Below are positions 7,908 to 16,848 of a stretch of 64,000 nucleotides of DNA, piece after piece. The stretch is taken from contig NZ_JBNNIX010000007.1 in assembly GCF_050269735.1 (NCBI RefSeq), forward strand, positions 1-64,000, written 5' to 3'. The notes under the pieces were generated by a model. The model was not told the origin of the DNA. It saw nothing but the letters and a program-made list of their open reading frames with translations, and ran no database searches. This stretch comes from Paenisporosarcina sp050269735. Lineage in GTDB: Bacteria; Bacillota; Bacilli; Bacillales_A; Planococcaceae. Position 1 is the first letter of the stretch. Every line of letters begins with the position of its first letter. Made by a program: the position numbers and the translations under genes.

Positions 7908-7960
7908 CCATGAAAAATATGGGTTTTTAACTTGCCTTTATTATGGCAAGTTGTTAGAGT
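7908..7960 (+). promoter_or_regulatory. Two tandem hairpins in the leader of the conjugation operon
   Basis: ACCCAT/ATGGGT followed by T5, then AACTTGCC/GGCAAGTT. The first resembles a terminator, so it may attenuate entry into the transfer operon that starts 33 bases later. Confidence 0.45.
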
Positions 7961-7992
7961 GAACACAATACAAGATTTAGGAGGTGGAGGAA

Positions 7993-8217
7993 ATGTTTGA
8001 AAGAATTCAAGGATTTTTAGATACGTTGTTTAGCGATATGCAAGGGACGTTTATTACCATCTTTGCTATTGGGTTACTGATTTGCGCTATTGGGGTCTGG
8101 GCAGGAGATGAACAATCTTCCCCAAAATTCAAGAACGGCATTAAATTGTGTGTGGTCGGCGTAGTGTTGTTTTTACTGGCACGTCCCGTTATCGATTATG
8201 TTCAAACGAATCTCTAA
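7993..8217 (+). CDS. Small conjugation membrane protein, VirB2/TraC-like
   Basis: A 74-residue protein with two hydrophobic helices (about residues 19-36 and 50-66) separated by a short charged loop (AGDEQSSPKFKNG). The pattern fits the small two-helix, pilin-like or TrsC-type component that opens Gram-positive transfer operons. ATG 7993 follows AGGAGGTGG by 5 bases. It is the first gene of a tightly spaced operon that continues to about 16.7 kb. The assignment rests on topology and context, not on a motif. Confidence 0.55.
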   Translation: MFERIQGFLDTLFSDMQGTFITIFAIGLLICAIGVWAGDEQSSPKFKNGIKLCVVGVVLFLLARPVIDYVQTNL

Positions 8218-8237
8218 CCTAGAAAGATGTGATAGCT

Positions 8238-9272
8238 ATGCGTTCCGAAGGTTACTTTGAACGACAAGAACGAATGCGCTCTTCTGGAAAAGTCGAATTA
8301 CCACTGAATATCGACACCAAGAAATACTTATACGGCAATATTTCCTTTCAAGATGTGTTCGTCCTTTCCCCATTTGTGGTTTTGGGCATGAATATTTCTT
8401 ACGTGCTGTACAGAATGGGACACCTTAATCAAAAGATGATGTTGATTGCGTTTGCACCGACATTATTGGTGGCCGTTTTTCAACTCAACAAACATCCAGT
8501 TCGTAAAAACCTGTCACTCCTGCAATATAAAGTGATGTGGAAACTACAAGCAAAATGGCGAAAGAAAGAATTTTATTATGCGAAAGGGGACTTGCCGATG
8601 AGTCGTAGCGATGGCGATACACGTACCGAACTTGGATTGATGAACATTGCGAACGGCTGTATTGAATCGTCGAGTCGCACCTTAATCAAAGTGTTGGAAA
8701 TCTCTTCGGTCAATTTATCGTTGATGAATGAAGCCTCCAAAGAACGAGTGCTTGAAGCCTATCAAGCGTTCTTAAATGACTCAGGTGAAAAACAAATTCA
8801 AATCATGCAGGTGGCACAGCCGATTAATCTAACGAATTACTTGATGTGGTTCAATGACCAACTGGGGACGGATTCATCTTACGCGAAACGTGTGTTGAAA
8901 GAAGGCTATATGAGTCAGATTGAGCGTATTCAGAAGTCTAAAAACATGGTGACACGAAAACGCTACCTGGTGATTTCAAAACCCATGACCAGTCCGGAAA
9001 AGGATTACATGAAGATGGATATGACGGCGAATATTTTGAAATCAAAACTTGAAATGATGTTGAGTGGGTACGAAAAGCTCGACGTGAAGGTGCTCAATAA
9101 CGATGAATTGCTGAAGTTTTACTATGCGTGCATCGACTTTGAAAATGCACAAGCGCAAGGTGAGAACATCATCAACAAAACCAATGCCAGCGCTGATGTC
9201 ATCATCGGTAAAAACACCGCAAAAGAATTGCTGAACTACTACAAAAATCAAATGAATGAGCGTTTTGAATAA
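8238..9272 (+). CDS. Conjugation protein, TrsD/TraD-like
   Basis: A 344-residue protein. After a soluble N-terminus containing LPLNIDTKKYLYG come two membrane helices (about residues 38-58 and 66-82), then a long soluble domain with conserved-looking YLVISKPM. This layout, directly before a VirB4 ATPase, is that of the TrsD/TraD proteins of pSK41/pGO1-type transfer systems, thought to seat the ATPase at the membrane. ATG 8238 is preferred over GTG 8229, although the ribosome binding site is weak. The gene ends 15 bases before the VirB4 start. Confidence 0.6.
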   Translation: MRSEGYFERQERMRSSGKVELPLNIDTKKYLYGNISFQDVFVLSPFVVLGMNISYVLYRMGHLNQKMMLIAFAPTLLVAVFQLNKHPVRKNLSLLQYKVMWKLQAKWRKKEFYYAKGDLPMSRSDGDTRTELGLMNIANGCIESSSRTLIKVLEISSVNLSLMNEASKERVLEAYQAFLNDSGEKQIQIMQVAQPINLTNYLMWFNDQLGTDSSYAKRVLKEGYMSQIERIQKSKNMVTRKRYLVISKPMTSPEKDYMKMDMTANILKSKLEMMLSGYEKLDVKVLNNDELLKFYYACIDFENAQAQGENIINKTNASADVIIGKNTAKELLNYYKNQMNERFE

Positions 9273-9287
9273 GGAGGTGACGAGACG

Positions 9288-11162
9288 ATGAATTGGTTTA
9301 CACAACTATTACGCCCAAACAAAAAAGAAGAAGCGAGTTTTGAAGATACAGTCAGAGGCATGAACCAATCACTCCTCACCGTCTTAGCACCTGACAACAT
9401 CACGGAATACGACTCGTACGTCCGTGTGGGGGCTAATTATACCCGGTCCCTGTTGATTGTCGATTACGATCCCGTGCAAGACCAAAACAAAATCCAGCAA
9501 GTGACCGAAATCCCTGAAAACGTGTCTATTATCAATTATGTGCAGGAATATCACACAGGCGAGGTACGTTCGCAGCTGGTTAAAAGTATCAAGCAAAACC
9601 GCATGAAAATGAATACACGATTTGCGGATGAAAACACCATCATCGAATCACAAGGACAAATCGACAGTGCGTCTGAAATGCTCAAGAATCTCGCCTATCG
9701 AAATGACAAAATCTTCTTATTCCACACATTGATTCACTTAGTGGCAAGTTCCATCGAGGAACTTGATCAATTAACCACGACGGTGAAAAGCAAATTCTCC
9801 AAAATTGGGATCATCCATAATCCAACGGATCGTGCGATTGATGCCTTCCGTTCCTTCCTGCCCCTGAATGAAAACAAAGTGGATGAGCTGACCTACAAGA
9901 TGAGCAATTCCGAAGCCATATCCTATTTCTTTCCGTTTCATGAAAATGAAATGTTCTCGCAGACCGGTTTAATTAAGGGACGTAACATGACGACTGGAAA
10001 CGTTGTGATTGTCGATGACACCACGTTGTTGAATCGACATGAGTTCGTTATCGGAATTTCTGGTATTGGAAAATCTACGTATCTCTTTGCCAACATGACA
10101 AACAAGCACATGCTCGGACGCAAAATTATTACCGTGGATCCGAAAGGTGAATTCGGACGTTCTTATGCAGATTTAGGTGGGGCATGGGTGAAGTTTCAAT
10201 TAAAAGGCGGCAATCGTATCAATCCGCTGGACCTTCCGAAAGTCAGTGAGAAAGTCATTGTTGAGGAAACGGAATTTGGCAATATCCTATTAACGAAGAT
10301 TTCGAATCTATTAGTTATGTTCCGCCTCATGTATAACGGCATGACCGATTTACAGGAAGAAATCCTAAGTAGCTATATTCAAAAAGTCTACGCGGAAAAA
10401 GGGATTACGGATTCAACCAATACGAGCTCATTGACGGCGACTGATTATCCGACTTTACAAGACTTATATGAACTCATTGAAAAAGATCAACAAGACGATC
10501 CGTATTTATTTGAAACGATTCGGGATTTTCACACGACACTCAAAACCTATGTCACGGGGATGTACTCGGAACTCTTTAACGGCCATACAAACATCAGCAT
10601 CGATAACGACCTGGTGTGTTATGACTTGAAAGAGATGAGTAACAACGAAAAGATTCAACGCATTCTTTTTTATAACATTCTCTCTCATACAACATACGAG
10701 ATTATGAGTGGCGACAGGGAACCGAGTGAAATCTTCATTGATGAAGCGCATGTCATTGCGGATCCGAAAGTACCGAAAGCCATGGAATTTATCTATTTCA
10801 TGATGAAAGTGCTACGATCTTTCAACTGTGGCATCACCACAGCTTCTCAATCAGTGGAAGATTTCTTGTCTGCGCGGGATGAGAACCGCAACTACGGAAA
10901 AGCGATTATCACCCAATCGGTCCAGCGTTTGTATTTGCCGATGAGTGAAGAGGAATTGAAGTTCCTAGAAGAAGAGCTCGGCAATACGTTCTCCAAAGGT
11001 GAACGAGAAACGCTTATCTTAAAAGACGGCAAGAAAAAAGAACAAGCAGGAAAAGGCATCTTCTATACGGGTTCCAAAAAAATCAAACTGGAAGTGCAGT
11101 TGAATGACGTGACGGAGATGTTGTGGTTTGAACAAAAGAGCATTAACGACATCACGATTTAA
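9288..11162 (+). CDS. VirB4-family conjugation ATPase (TrsE/ConE-like)
   Basis: A 624-residue cytoplasmic ATPase that powers type IV secretion. The Walker A motif GISGIGKST is near residue 257. The Walker B motif SEIFIDEAHVIADP is near residue 480. A conserved TASQSVEDFL segment and QSVQRLYLPMSEEEL follow. The N-terminal third (residues 1-220) is the VirB4 adaptor domain. The start has an excellent AAGGAGGTGACG site. It is the anchor that identifies this operon as conjugative. Confidence 0.9.
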   Translation: MNWFTQLLRPNKKEEASFEDTVRGMNQSLLTVLAPDNITEYDSYVRVGANYTRSLLIVDYDPVQDQNKIQQVTEIPENVSIINYVQEYHTGEVRSQLVKSIKQNRMKMNTRFADENTIIESQGQIDSASEMLKNLAYRNDKIFLFHTLIHLVASSIEELDQLTTTVKSKFSKIGIIHNPTDRAIDAFRSFLPLNENKVDELTYKMSNSEAISYFFPFHENEMFSQTGLIKGRNMTTGNVVIVDDTTLLNRHEFVIGISGIGKSTYLFANMTNKHMLGRKIITVDPKGEFGRSYADLGGAWVKFQLKGGNRINPLDLPKVSEKVIVEETEFGNILLTKISNLLVMFRLMYNGMTDLQEEILSSYIQKVYAEKGITDSTNTSSLTATDYPTLQDLYELIEKDQQDDPYLFETIRDFHTTLKTYVTGMYSELFNGHTNISIDNDLVCYDLKEMSNNEKIQRILFYNILSHTTYEIMSGDREPSEIFIDEAHVIADPKVPKAMEFIYFMMKVLRSFNCGITTASQSVEDFLSARDENRNYGKAIITQSVQRLYLPMSEEELKFLEEELGNTFSKGERETLILKDGKKKEQAGKGIFYTGSKKIKLEVQLNDVTEMLWFEQKSINDITI

Positions 11163-11179
11163 GGAGAAGGGGTGAGGAG

Positions 11180-12259
11180 ATGAACACAAAGGGAACCGCC
11201 AAAACACTGGGCGAGTTGCTTCTCGTGAAGGTTTTCTTCAATCCTATTGGATTGGTCATCATCGGCACCGCCATTCTCTTACTCGTCCTTCCTGTATTCA
11301 TGGCGATGAACGGCAAAGACAAAGGATTTGATTTAGAAAATCCAGATCAAAACGTACAAGCCCTTTCAGATGCTTCAGGAGGCGCGTATTGCGCGGTGAA
11401 TGGAGAAATCAATAAAGAGCGCTGGGAAGCCAAATTCAGTACGGCAGGGGTCTTCACGGGTAAAGGACAAGTCGTCATTCAGATTGCGAAGGAAAAAGGC
11501 ATTGATCCTGTGCTCATGGCGGCCATTGCATTTCACGAAACCACAAGTGGAACGTCGAATGCGGTCATCACGAAAAATAACCCAGGGGGTTTGATGGGAC
11601 CGGATGGATTGATGAACTTTGCGACGCTTGAAGAAGGATTGATGGCGATGGGGCAAACACTCCACAATCGCATCATCCAAGACGGGAAAGTCACCATTGT
11701 CGATCTCGGCAGTGTCTATGCCCCAATTGGAGCTGAAAACGACCCGACGAATCTCAATGCGCATTGGGTACCGACCATTACGTCTATCGTCAGTTCACTT
11801 GGCGGGTTGACATTGAATTGCAAGGTCCAGTCTGGTGATTTTGCGCAACCCATTCCGAATGTCCAAGTGAATTCGAATTACGGTGTACGTATTCACCCAG
11901 TCACAGGCGAAATTAGTAACCACGAAGGCGTTGATTTTGCCTGTAGCAGGCCTGAACCTATTTACGCAGCCAAGGAAGGAAGAGTGGTGTATGCGGAATT
12001 CCCAAGCAGTAGCCCGAGAAATACGTACGGAAATATCGTCGTGATTCAGCATGCCAACAATCTTTTTACCGCCTATGCGCATTTAAGTCGCATTGGGGTG
12101 GAAGTGGGGCAAGAAGTGCGACAGCTGGAAGTCATCGGGCAATGCGGCTCAACCGGTCGCTCAACCGGCGACCATCTGCATTTTGAAATCCATGGAGGTC
12201 AGATGTTCGGAAAGCGCCTCAATCCGATGTTGTATTTAGCATCTGAAGAACCCGTCTAA
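11180..12259 (+). CDS. Bifunctional cell-wall hydrolase of the transfer apparatus (lysozyme-like + M23)
   Basis: A 359-residue membrane-anchored hydrolase that would open peptidoglycan for the mating channel. One transmembrane helix lies at about 18-40. Residues about 90-200 carry a glucosaminidase/lysozyme-like domain (MAAIAFHETTSG, KNNPGGLMG). Residues about 235-350 are an M23 endopeptidase: HEGVDF, YAHLSRIGV, and the metal motif HLHFEIH. This matches the role of TrsG/CwlT, although those use CHAP or NlpC/P60 domains, so the M23 partner is a variant. It sits 17 bases after virB4. Confidence 0.85.
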   Translation: MNTKGTAKTLGELLLVKVFFNPIGLVIIGTAILLLVLPVFMAMNGKDKGFDLENPDQNVQALSDASGGAYCAVNGEINKERWEAKFSTAGVFTGKGQVVIQIAKEKGIDPVLMAAIAFHETTSGTSNAVITKNNPGGLMGPDGLMNFATLEEGLMAMGQTLHNRIIQDGKVTIVDLGSVYAPIGAENDPTNLNAHWVPTITSIVSSLGGLTLNCKVQSGDFAQPIPNVQVNSNYGVRIHPVTGEISNHEGVDFACSRPEPIYAAKEGRVVYAEFPSSSPRNTYGNIVVIQHANNLFTAYAHLSRIGVEVGQEVRQLEVIGQCGSTGRSTGDHLHFEIHGGQMFGKRLNPMLYLASEEPV

Positions 12260-12274
12260 CAGGAGGGAGACCCT

Positions 12275-12826
12275 ATGCAAAGCCGTTTAAATGTGATGCA
12301 CCTAATCCTCATGTTTCTGGTGGTTGGCTTACTCATAGCCGTGTTTAACTTATGGGCAACCAATCATGATTTGAAACAAAAAAACGCGAATTTATCGAAC
12401 AATGTCGAAAAATATAAGGCTTATGAAGACGAAGAAAAAGAAGTGTTCACGCAAACCGAACAGTTTTTAACGGATACCCTGCAAGGCGGTTCCATTGATT
12501 ATTTTACGAAGCGTTACCGAAAAGAAGTGGAACAAACCCTTACAGAAAATGAAACGTCAAAAGACGTGGATATCAGTGAAATGAAAGACCTTGAGATCTA
12601 TAACATCTCCGTTCGCAAGCAAGATGACACGTACAGAGTATATGCTATCTACAAAGTGACCTTAACAGGGATTGATGAGGAGTTTGTGAATCCTGGGGAT
12701 CAACCCGTCCTAATCCTTACTTCAAAGATTACGTGGATAAATGAAAATGGGGAACTGAAGGTGGATGCCCACGATTTAGAATCCTTCACTTCGGGCGAAC
12801 AGGCAATTCAGGAAATCTCTTCTTAG
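12275..12826 (+). CDS. VirB8-like conjugation protein
   Basis: A 183-residue protein with one N-terminal membrane helix (about 8-28), a short coiled-coil (KQKNANLSNNVEKY) and an extracellular alpha/beta domain. The domain has the helix-rich start (FTQTEQFLTDTL...YFTKRYRKEVEQTL) and later strands (YRVYAIYKVTLTG, VLILTSKITWI) of an NTF2-like fold. That architecture is shared by VirB8-like proteins of Gram-positive transfer systems (TcpC, TraM). Fold recognition is by eye. AGGAGG precedes the ATG. Confidence 0.6.
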   Translation: MQSRLNVMHLILMFLVVGLLIAVFNLWATNHDLKQKNANLSNNVEKYKAYEDEEKEVFTQTEQFLTDTLQGGSIDYFTKRYRKEVEQTLTENETSKDVDISEMKDLEIYNISVRKQDDTYRVYAIYKVTLTGIDEEFVNPGDQPVLILTSKITWINENGELKVDAHDLESFTSGEQAIQEISS

Positions 12827-12853
12827 ACTGGACACAAAAGGATGTGAACAGAA

Positions 12854-13102
12854 ATGGCCATCTTACAAAAAATGATGAGTTTGCAGCGAACCGTCCATCA
12901 AGTAGTTGAAAAGACCATCGATCGATTGGCTAAAAAGCAACTTGCACAAGCGCGTCGACAGTATGAATTGGATTATGGGAAATCGCTCAATGCACAAGAA
13001 GAAATGGAAATTAAAAAAGGCGTGGTCTTACGAATTGCATTCTTCATGTGTATGCCGTTGTTGGTCTTGTTGATGACGGTCTTGAATGGGGGCGTCAAAT
13101 AA
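12854..13102 (+). CDS. Small conjugation protein with one C-terminal membrane helix
   Basis: An 82-residue protein with a basic helical N-terminal region (about 1-58, many Lys/Gln/Arg) and one membrane helix at 61-77. It does not match a family I know. Its stop overlaps the next start by one base (TAATG), so the two proteins are translationally coupled. It is probably a small structural partner of the VirB6-like channel protein. Confidence 0.65.
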   Translation: MAILQKMMSLQRTVHQVVEKTIDRLAKKQLAQARRQYELDYGKSLNAQEEMEIKKGVVLRIAFFMCMPLLVLLMTVLNGGVK

Positions 13103-14124
13103 TGAAACAACTGTTGTTATTTTTGGGGATGTTGATGCTTTCCATGGTGTTTATGAACAATGCAGAGGCTGCGGAAGGCGATTTTATGGAAGATACATTA
13201 AATAGTTATGAAAATACAGAAGGAATAACTACAGATCAAGTTAACCGTGCTGAATTTTATATGGAAAATGAGTTGTATTTAAATAAATACGATTATGAAA
13301 CAAATCATTTTGACTGCAAGTGGTATGAAATTACATGCCAAACTAATAGTTTTCTATTTACTGCAGTCAGTGGTTTTGTATTTGGATCGATTGATGGATT
13401 CGGGAAATTTCAAATGGATTCATCTTTTATAACCGGTAATGCAACATATGAGGGATACATGCTTAATTTCAAATCATTAGCGTGGACGATGGCATCTATT
13501 TTCCTTCTTTGGCAGACAGTGAAAATAATAATTTTGTACTCATCTAATGGTGAGGAAGGTATGAACACGCTATATGAAAAAGTAGTGGCAGTTGTGACAG
13601 GATCGATATTGCTTGGTATATACGGTGAGCTTTTCAACTGGATATTGGAATTGACGCAAATACTGACTGAGACCATGTTGAAAAATCCAGCGACACATTA
13701 TAACGTAATGCAGGTGTTGGCAGTGAACTCAGTGGGATATGGAATAATCCTGATGGTGGTCATCTCAGCTATTTTGTTTGTTTTCTTCATCTCAATTTTG
13801 TATCGGACAGTGTTGTTTGTAGTTTTATATATTTCAGGTGTTATGGCTATACCGACGATTGTGAATGATCAATACAACTTTTTTAGCTTATGGTTAAAAA
13901 TCGTAGTAAGCAATGTATTGACGTTAACGCTACAATTGTTGTGTTTTGTGTTAGGAGTAAAAACCCTGATTAACTTACAAAGTGGCAACCTTTTGATAGG
14001 GATGATATTTTTCATTGTCGGATTGTCGATTCCTACTTTACTAAGCCAATTTGGTGCATCAACAGGTTCTGCAAGAGCTATGGGATCTACAGTGAAATAT
14101 GTAGCTAGATATGCAAAAAGATAA
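13102..14124 (+). CDS. VirB6/TrbL-like polytopic channel protein
   Basis: A 340-residue protein with a signal-like N-terminus (hydrophobic stretch, then NNAEAAEG), an acidic extracellular segment with paired cysteines (FDCKWYEITC, about residue 73-80), and five or six membrane helices from about residue 120 to 325. Polytopic proteins with a large N-terminal loop in this operon position act as VirB6-type channel subunits. ATG 13102 is chosen because it overlaps the previous stop and begins a plausible signal sequence. From about 13.2 kb onward the codon choice becomes more AT-rich than in the virB4 gene. Confidence 0.65.
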   Translation: MKQLLLFLGMLMLSMVFMNNAEAAEGDFMEDTLNSYENTEGITTDQVNRAEFYMENELYLNKYDYETNHFDCKWYEITCQTNSFLFTAVSGFVFGSIDGFGKFQMDSSFITGNATYEGYMLNFKSLAWTMASIFLLWQTVKIIILYSSNGEEGMNTLYEKVVAVVTGSILLGIYGELFNWILELTQILTETMLKNPATHYNVMQVLAVNSVGYGIILMVVISAILFVFFISILYRTVLFVVLYISGVMAIPTIVNDQYNFFSLWLKIVVSNVLTLTLQLLCFVLGVKTLINLQSGNLLIGMIFFIVGLSIPTLLSQFGASTGSARAMGSTVKYVARYAKR

Positions 14125-14138
14125 GGAGGTAATGTTCA

Positions 14139-14870
14139 ATGAAAAAGGTAAATATCAAAATATTTTCAGTCATTCTGTTATTAATATTAACGGGATGTAA
14201 TCAAGATAATAAGCCTGGTGGTAATGAAAATGAAAAGTCCGTTTTTAGCGAAAAAGACAAAGAGAAAGCCATGGAGATGATAAATAGTTTTGAGGGAAAT
14301 CTTATATCTTGGGAAAGTGAAACAAATCAAGCGATCTCTAAGGGTGAAATTGATATTGGAGACAATGACATGTTAGTCCAGAAAGCTAATGAAAAAAGTG
14401 GAGAGCTTGTTATCAAATCTTTTCTTGAAAAATATCCAAATAGTTTGATTGAAAATAGAGGCGATTTGAAAGTGACGTTTAATCCCTTAAGCGCTGAAGA
14501 TTGCTCGTTTGGTAATTGTAACTATGATGCGATTGAGGCTCCAGTGTTGAAAATAAATGAAGAAAAATGGGAAACATACCACTCAGATGAATTTAATATA
14601 ACCGAATTAGTGTTTACAGATATTAAAATTTCATATCCAAGTAAAGAAGAAAGTGAATCAACTTCTATTAGCTTTGTAAAAGATGATTCTGGAAATTTAT
14701 ACTTTTCTTTTAACCCAATTGTTAATTCTCTTAATTTCAATTTAGAAGAATTAGATCAGGAACTTATATCCATAAAATCTGAAGTTCCCCAAGATGAGGT
14801 AAAGGCAGCGCAAGAGGAATACAAAAAAGAAGTAAAAGAAATGCTTTCCAATTTCCCTGAACTTCAATAA
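14139..14870 (+). CDS. Conjugation-operon lipoprotein, unknown
   Basis: A 243-residue lipoprotein. The N-terminus (KKVNIKIFSVILLLILTGC) ends in a clear lipobox with Cys 20. The rest is soluble and acidic, with a CSFGNC pair near residue 122. I recognise no family. It is 14 bases after the VirB6-like gene and 37 before the EssB-like gene, and has an AAGGAGG site, so it belongs to the operon. It may be a surface factor or an exclusion protein. Confidence 0.7.
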   Translation: MKKVNIKIFSVILLLILTGCNQDNKPGGNENEKSVFSEKDKEKAMEMINSFEGNLISWESETNQAISKGEIDIGDNDMLVQKANEKSGELVIKSFLEKYPNSLIENRGDLKVTFNPLSAEDCSFGNCNYDAIEAPVLKINEEKWETYHSDEFNITELVFTDIKISYPSKEESESTSISFVKDDSGNLYFSFNPIVNSLNFNLEELDQELISIKSEVPQDEVKAAQEEYKKEVKEMLSNFPELQ

Positions 14871-14907
14871 CTATTCCGTAATGCAGAAATGAAAGGAATG
14901 AAAAGAG

Positions 14908-16452
14908 ATGGTTATTCGAACGATAGCGAATCGGGTTGGGACATTTGAATTTGAAGGGAATACCATTTCCTATTTACAACCACTTTCGACGTTCAACACA
15001 CAGGAAATGAATCAAATCCATAAATGGTATAAAGAAAAAATGCATTCACTGCAACACGATTCTTCATTTCTACCTGCGAAAGACATCACTTTTCAATCAG
15101 GACAAGTTTGTTATACGTATGATGTAACAGGTCTTCAATCATTTAATGTGTTAAAGAACATGTACTTGGAAGATAAACTGCCATATTATCTTTCATTAAT
15201 TCAATTGGCAAAGGAAAAACAAGTTCAAGTCTTATGGGAAACAGAGAACCTCGTCATCGACTCTGAAGCATCCACGGTAAAAGCACTTGTCATTGGCCAT
15301 GAGGCTTTTACCGTTGAAAATGAGAAGTCTCGAATCAATGCAGTAAAAGAATTGATTATTATCTCGCTGACGAACTTGCAGCATGTATATGGCCGTCCTA
15401 AACGCAATGATTTTTTTGAGCAGAATGAAGAAGTCATCCAATTTGCGGAAATGATTTATTTACGATTAGATTCGCTAAATCATATGGCATCTTACATTCA
15501 AGAGTTGTACGATGAGGTACAGGTGCTAAAACAACAAGAACAAGATGAATTGTCGGAACGATTAGCAAATAAAAAAGCCTTTTCCATTTCTAAATTAATT
15601 CCGATGCAACTTCTTCAACCAAAATCAAAAAAGCACCCTGAAATACGTCCAGAATCAATGGTTGTTAGGAAAGCAAAGAAGCCACTAAATAAGAAAGAAA
15701 ACAACATTCGGTTTTTGGTAGGTACCGCGATTATCTTATTAGGAGCACTTTTGCTGAACGTCATCTTAACAAACGCTACCAAGAATGCCGATTATTCTGA
15801 TGGACAATCCTCCTCACCGAAAGAAGTCAAAGGCATAGAGCAAGTGTATGTGGATGGATTGTTAGGCGATACCGAAGGTGTGATGAAAGCTATGGAAGCA
15901 AGGGAGTATAAAAGTCTAAATCAAGACGAGACTGAATTGTTGCATCAGCTCTGGATGAAGCATGGATCTTATGAAAAGTACCTGGCAAAAGATGAGGATG
16001 CGGTCAGTCAACTCACGGAGCATTTGACGAAGCAAAATCAACCAGACGAATTGGATCGGTTGCAAGAAATTTTGAAGGTCTCCAATCCTCATGTTGAGTT
16101 TGGAAAAGGTGTGCTTGCAAAGCAGTGGGAACAAGTTCTAGCCAATAAAGATCTAGTCGAGTTGACAGATGAACGAAAAACCCACATTGTGACTGCCTAT
16201 CTTCAGACAGGTGATATTGAAGGAGCTAAATCATTCGTTGCTGAAAAGGCACCTAAGAATGATGGATTGATGAATCGAGTATTAACAGCTGAGAAAGTAG
16301 CCATTGACTTAAAAGCGTTGGAAGAACAACAAGCCTTGTTGCAGAAAACGATTGATGAAAGTAACGACTTGGCGCAAGTGTCAAAAGCGATGCAAAAAAT
16401 GAATGGGGTTAAGAAAGAAATAACAGACTTGAAAGAAACCATTGGATTGTGA
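14908..16452 (+). CDS. EssB/YukC-like pseudokinase membrane protein
   Basis: A 514-residue bitopic protein. The N-terminal 215 residues look like the pseudokinase domain of EssB/YukC, the type VII secretion core protein (LPYYLSLIQLAKEKQVQVLW, ENLVID). One membrane helix lies at about 268-287. The outer C-terminal part (about 300-514) is all helical, like the EssB extracellular domain. EssB is normally about 400-450 residues, so this one is longer. A role as a scaffold between VirB-type parts is inferred. AGATGAAAGGAATG... upstream gives a good site for the start at 14908. Confidence 0.6.
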   Translation: MVIRTIANRVGTFEFEGNTISYLQPLSTFNTQEMNQIHKWYKEKMHSLQHDSSFLPAKDITFQSGQVCYTYDVTGLQSFNVLKNMYLEDKLPYYLSLIQLAKEKQVQVLWETENLVIDSEASTVKALVIGHEAFTVENEKSRINAVKELIIISLTNLQHVYGRPKRNDFFEQNEEVIQFAEMIYLRLDSLNHMASYIQELYDEVQVLKQQEQDELSERLANKKAFSISKLIPMQLLQPKSKKHPEIRPESMVVRKAKKPLNKKENNIRFLVGTAIILLGALLLNVILTNATKNADYSDGQSSSPKEVKGIEQVYVDGLLGDTEGVMKAMEAREYKSLNQDETELLHQLWMKHGSYEKYLAKDEDAVSQLTEHLTKQNQPDELDRLQEILKVSNPHVEFGKGVLAKQWEQVLANKDLVELTDERKTHIVTAYLQTGDIEGAKSFVAEKAPKNDGLMNRVLTAEKVAIDLKALEEQQALLQKTIDESNDLAQVSKAMQKMNGVKKEITDLKETIGL

Positions 16453-16464
16453 GGTGTTAAATCA

Positions 16465-16713
16465 TTGCATACCAAACGAATTAGCAAGCTAGGAAGAGTC
16501 GTGCTGCCAAAAGACATTTTGGACCGTTTCCACTTGGATGATGGAGATCAGATTGACATCTCTTTTAATGATACCCAAATCATCATTGAACCTCATCGTC
16601 AAACGTATGTATGTGCGATTACAGGAAAAATCTCCAGTGAAGCCGTGAAAATTGGGGAAGCATGGATTAGTAAAGAAGGCATCAAAAAGTTAATTGAATA
16701 TATGGATCAATAA
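16465..16713 (+). CDS. AbrB-family transcriptional regulator
   Basis: An 82-residue protein. Residues 1-48 are a SpoVT/AbrB swapped-hairpin DNA-binding domain (KRISKLGRVVLPKDILDRFHLDDGDQIDI). The tail contains CAITGK and ISKEGIKKLIEY, as in AbrB/Abh. The TTG start at 16465 follows GAGGTG by 8 bases. It is the last gene of the transfer operon and shares its terminator. It may control transfer in response to growth phase, as AbrB does for other functions. Confidence 0.85.
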   Translation: MHTKRISKLGRVVLPKDILDRFHLDDGDQIDISFNDTQIIIEPHRQTYVCAITGKISSEAVKIGEAWISKEGIKKLIEYMDQ

Positions 16714-16742
16714 AAGCCTTAATTAGCTTCAGGCTTTTATTG
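16709..16742 (+). terminator. Terminator of the conjugation operon
   Basis: AATAAAAGCCT pairs perfectly with AGGCTTTTATT and includes the abrB stop. A second AAGCCT/AGGCTT hairpin at 16788-16812 follows. Confidence 0.75.
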
Positions 16743-16848
16743 ATTAGAAAACTAGGTCTTTATGGACACAGCTAAATGGCAAAAAGAAAAAGCCTAGTTT
16801 AAGGCTTTGAATAAAAGCTTAATATATACAGGATTGACCACTAGCTAT

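Noticed and set aside
11375..11764. Open frame antisense to the cell-wall hydrolase
   Set aside because: No ribosome binding site and no family pattern; the sense gene has clear motifs.
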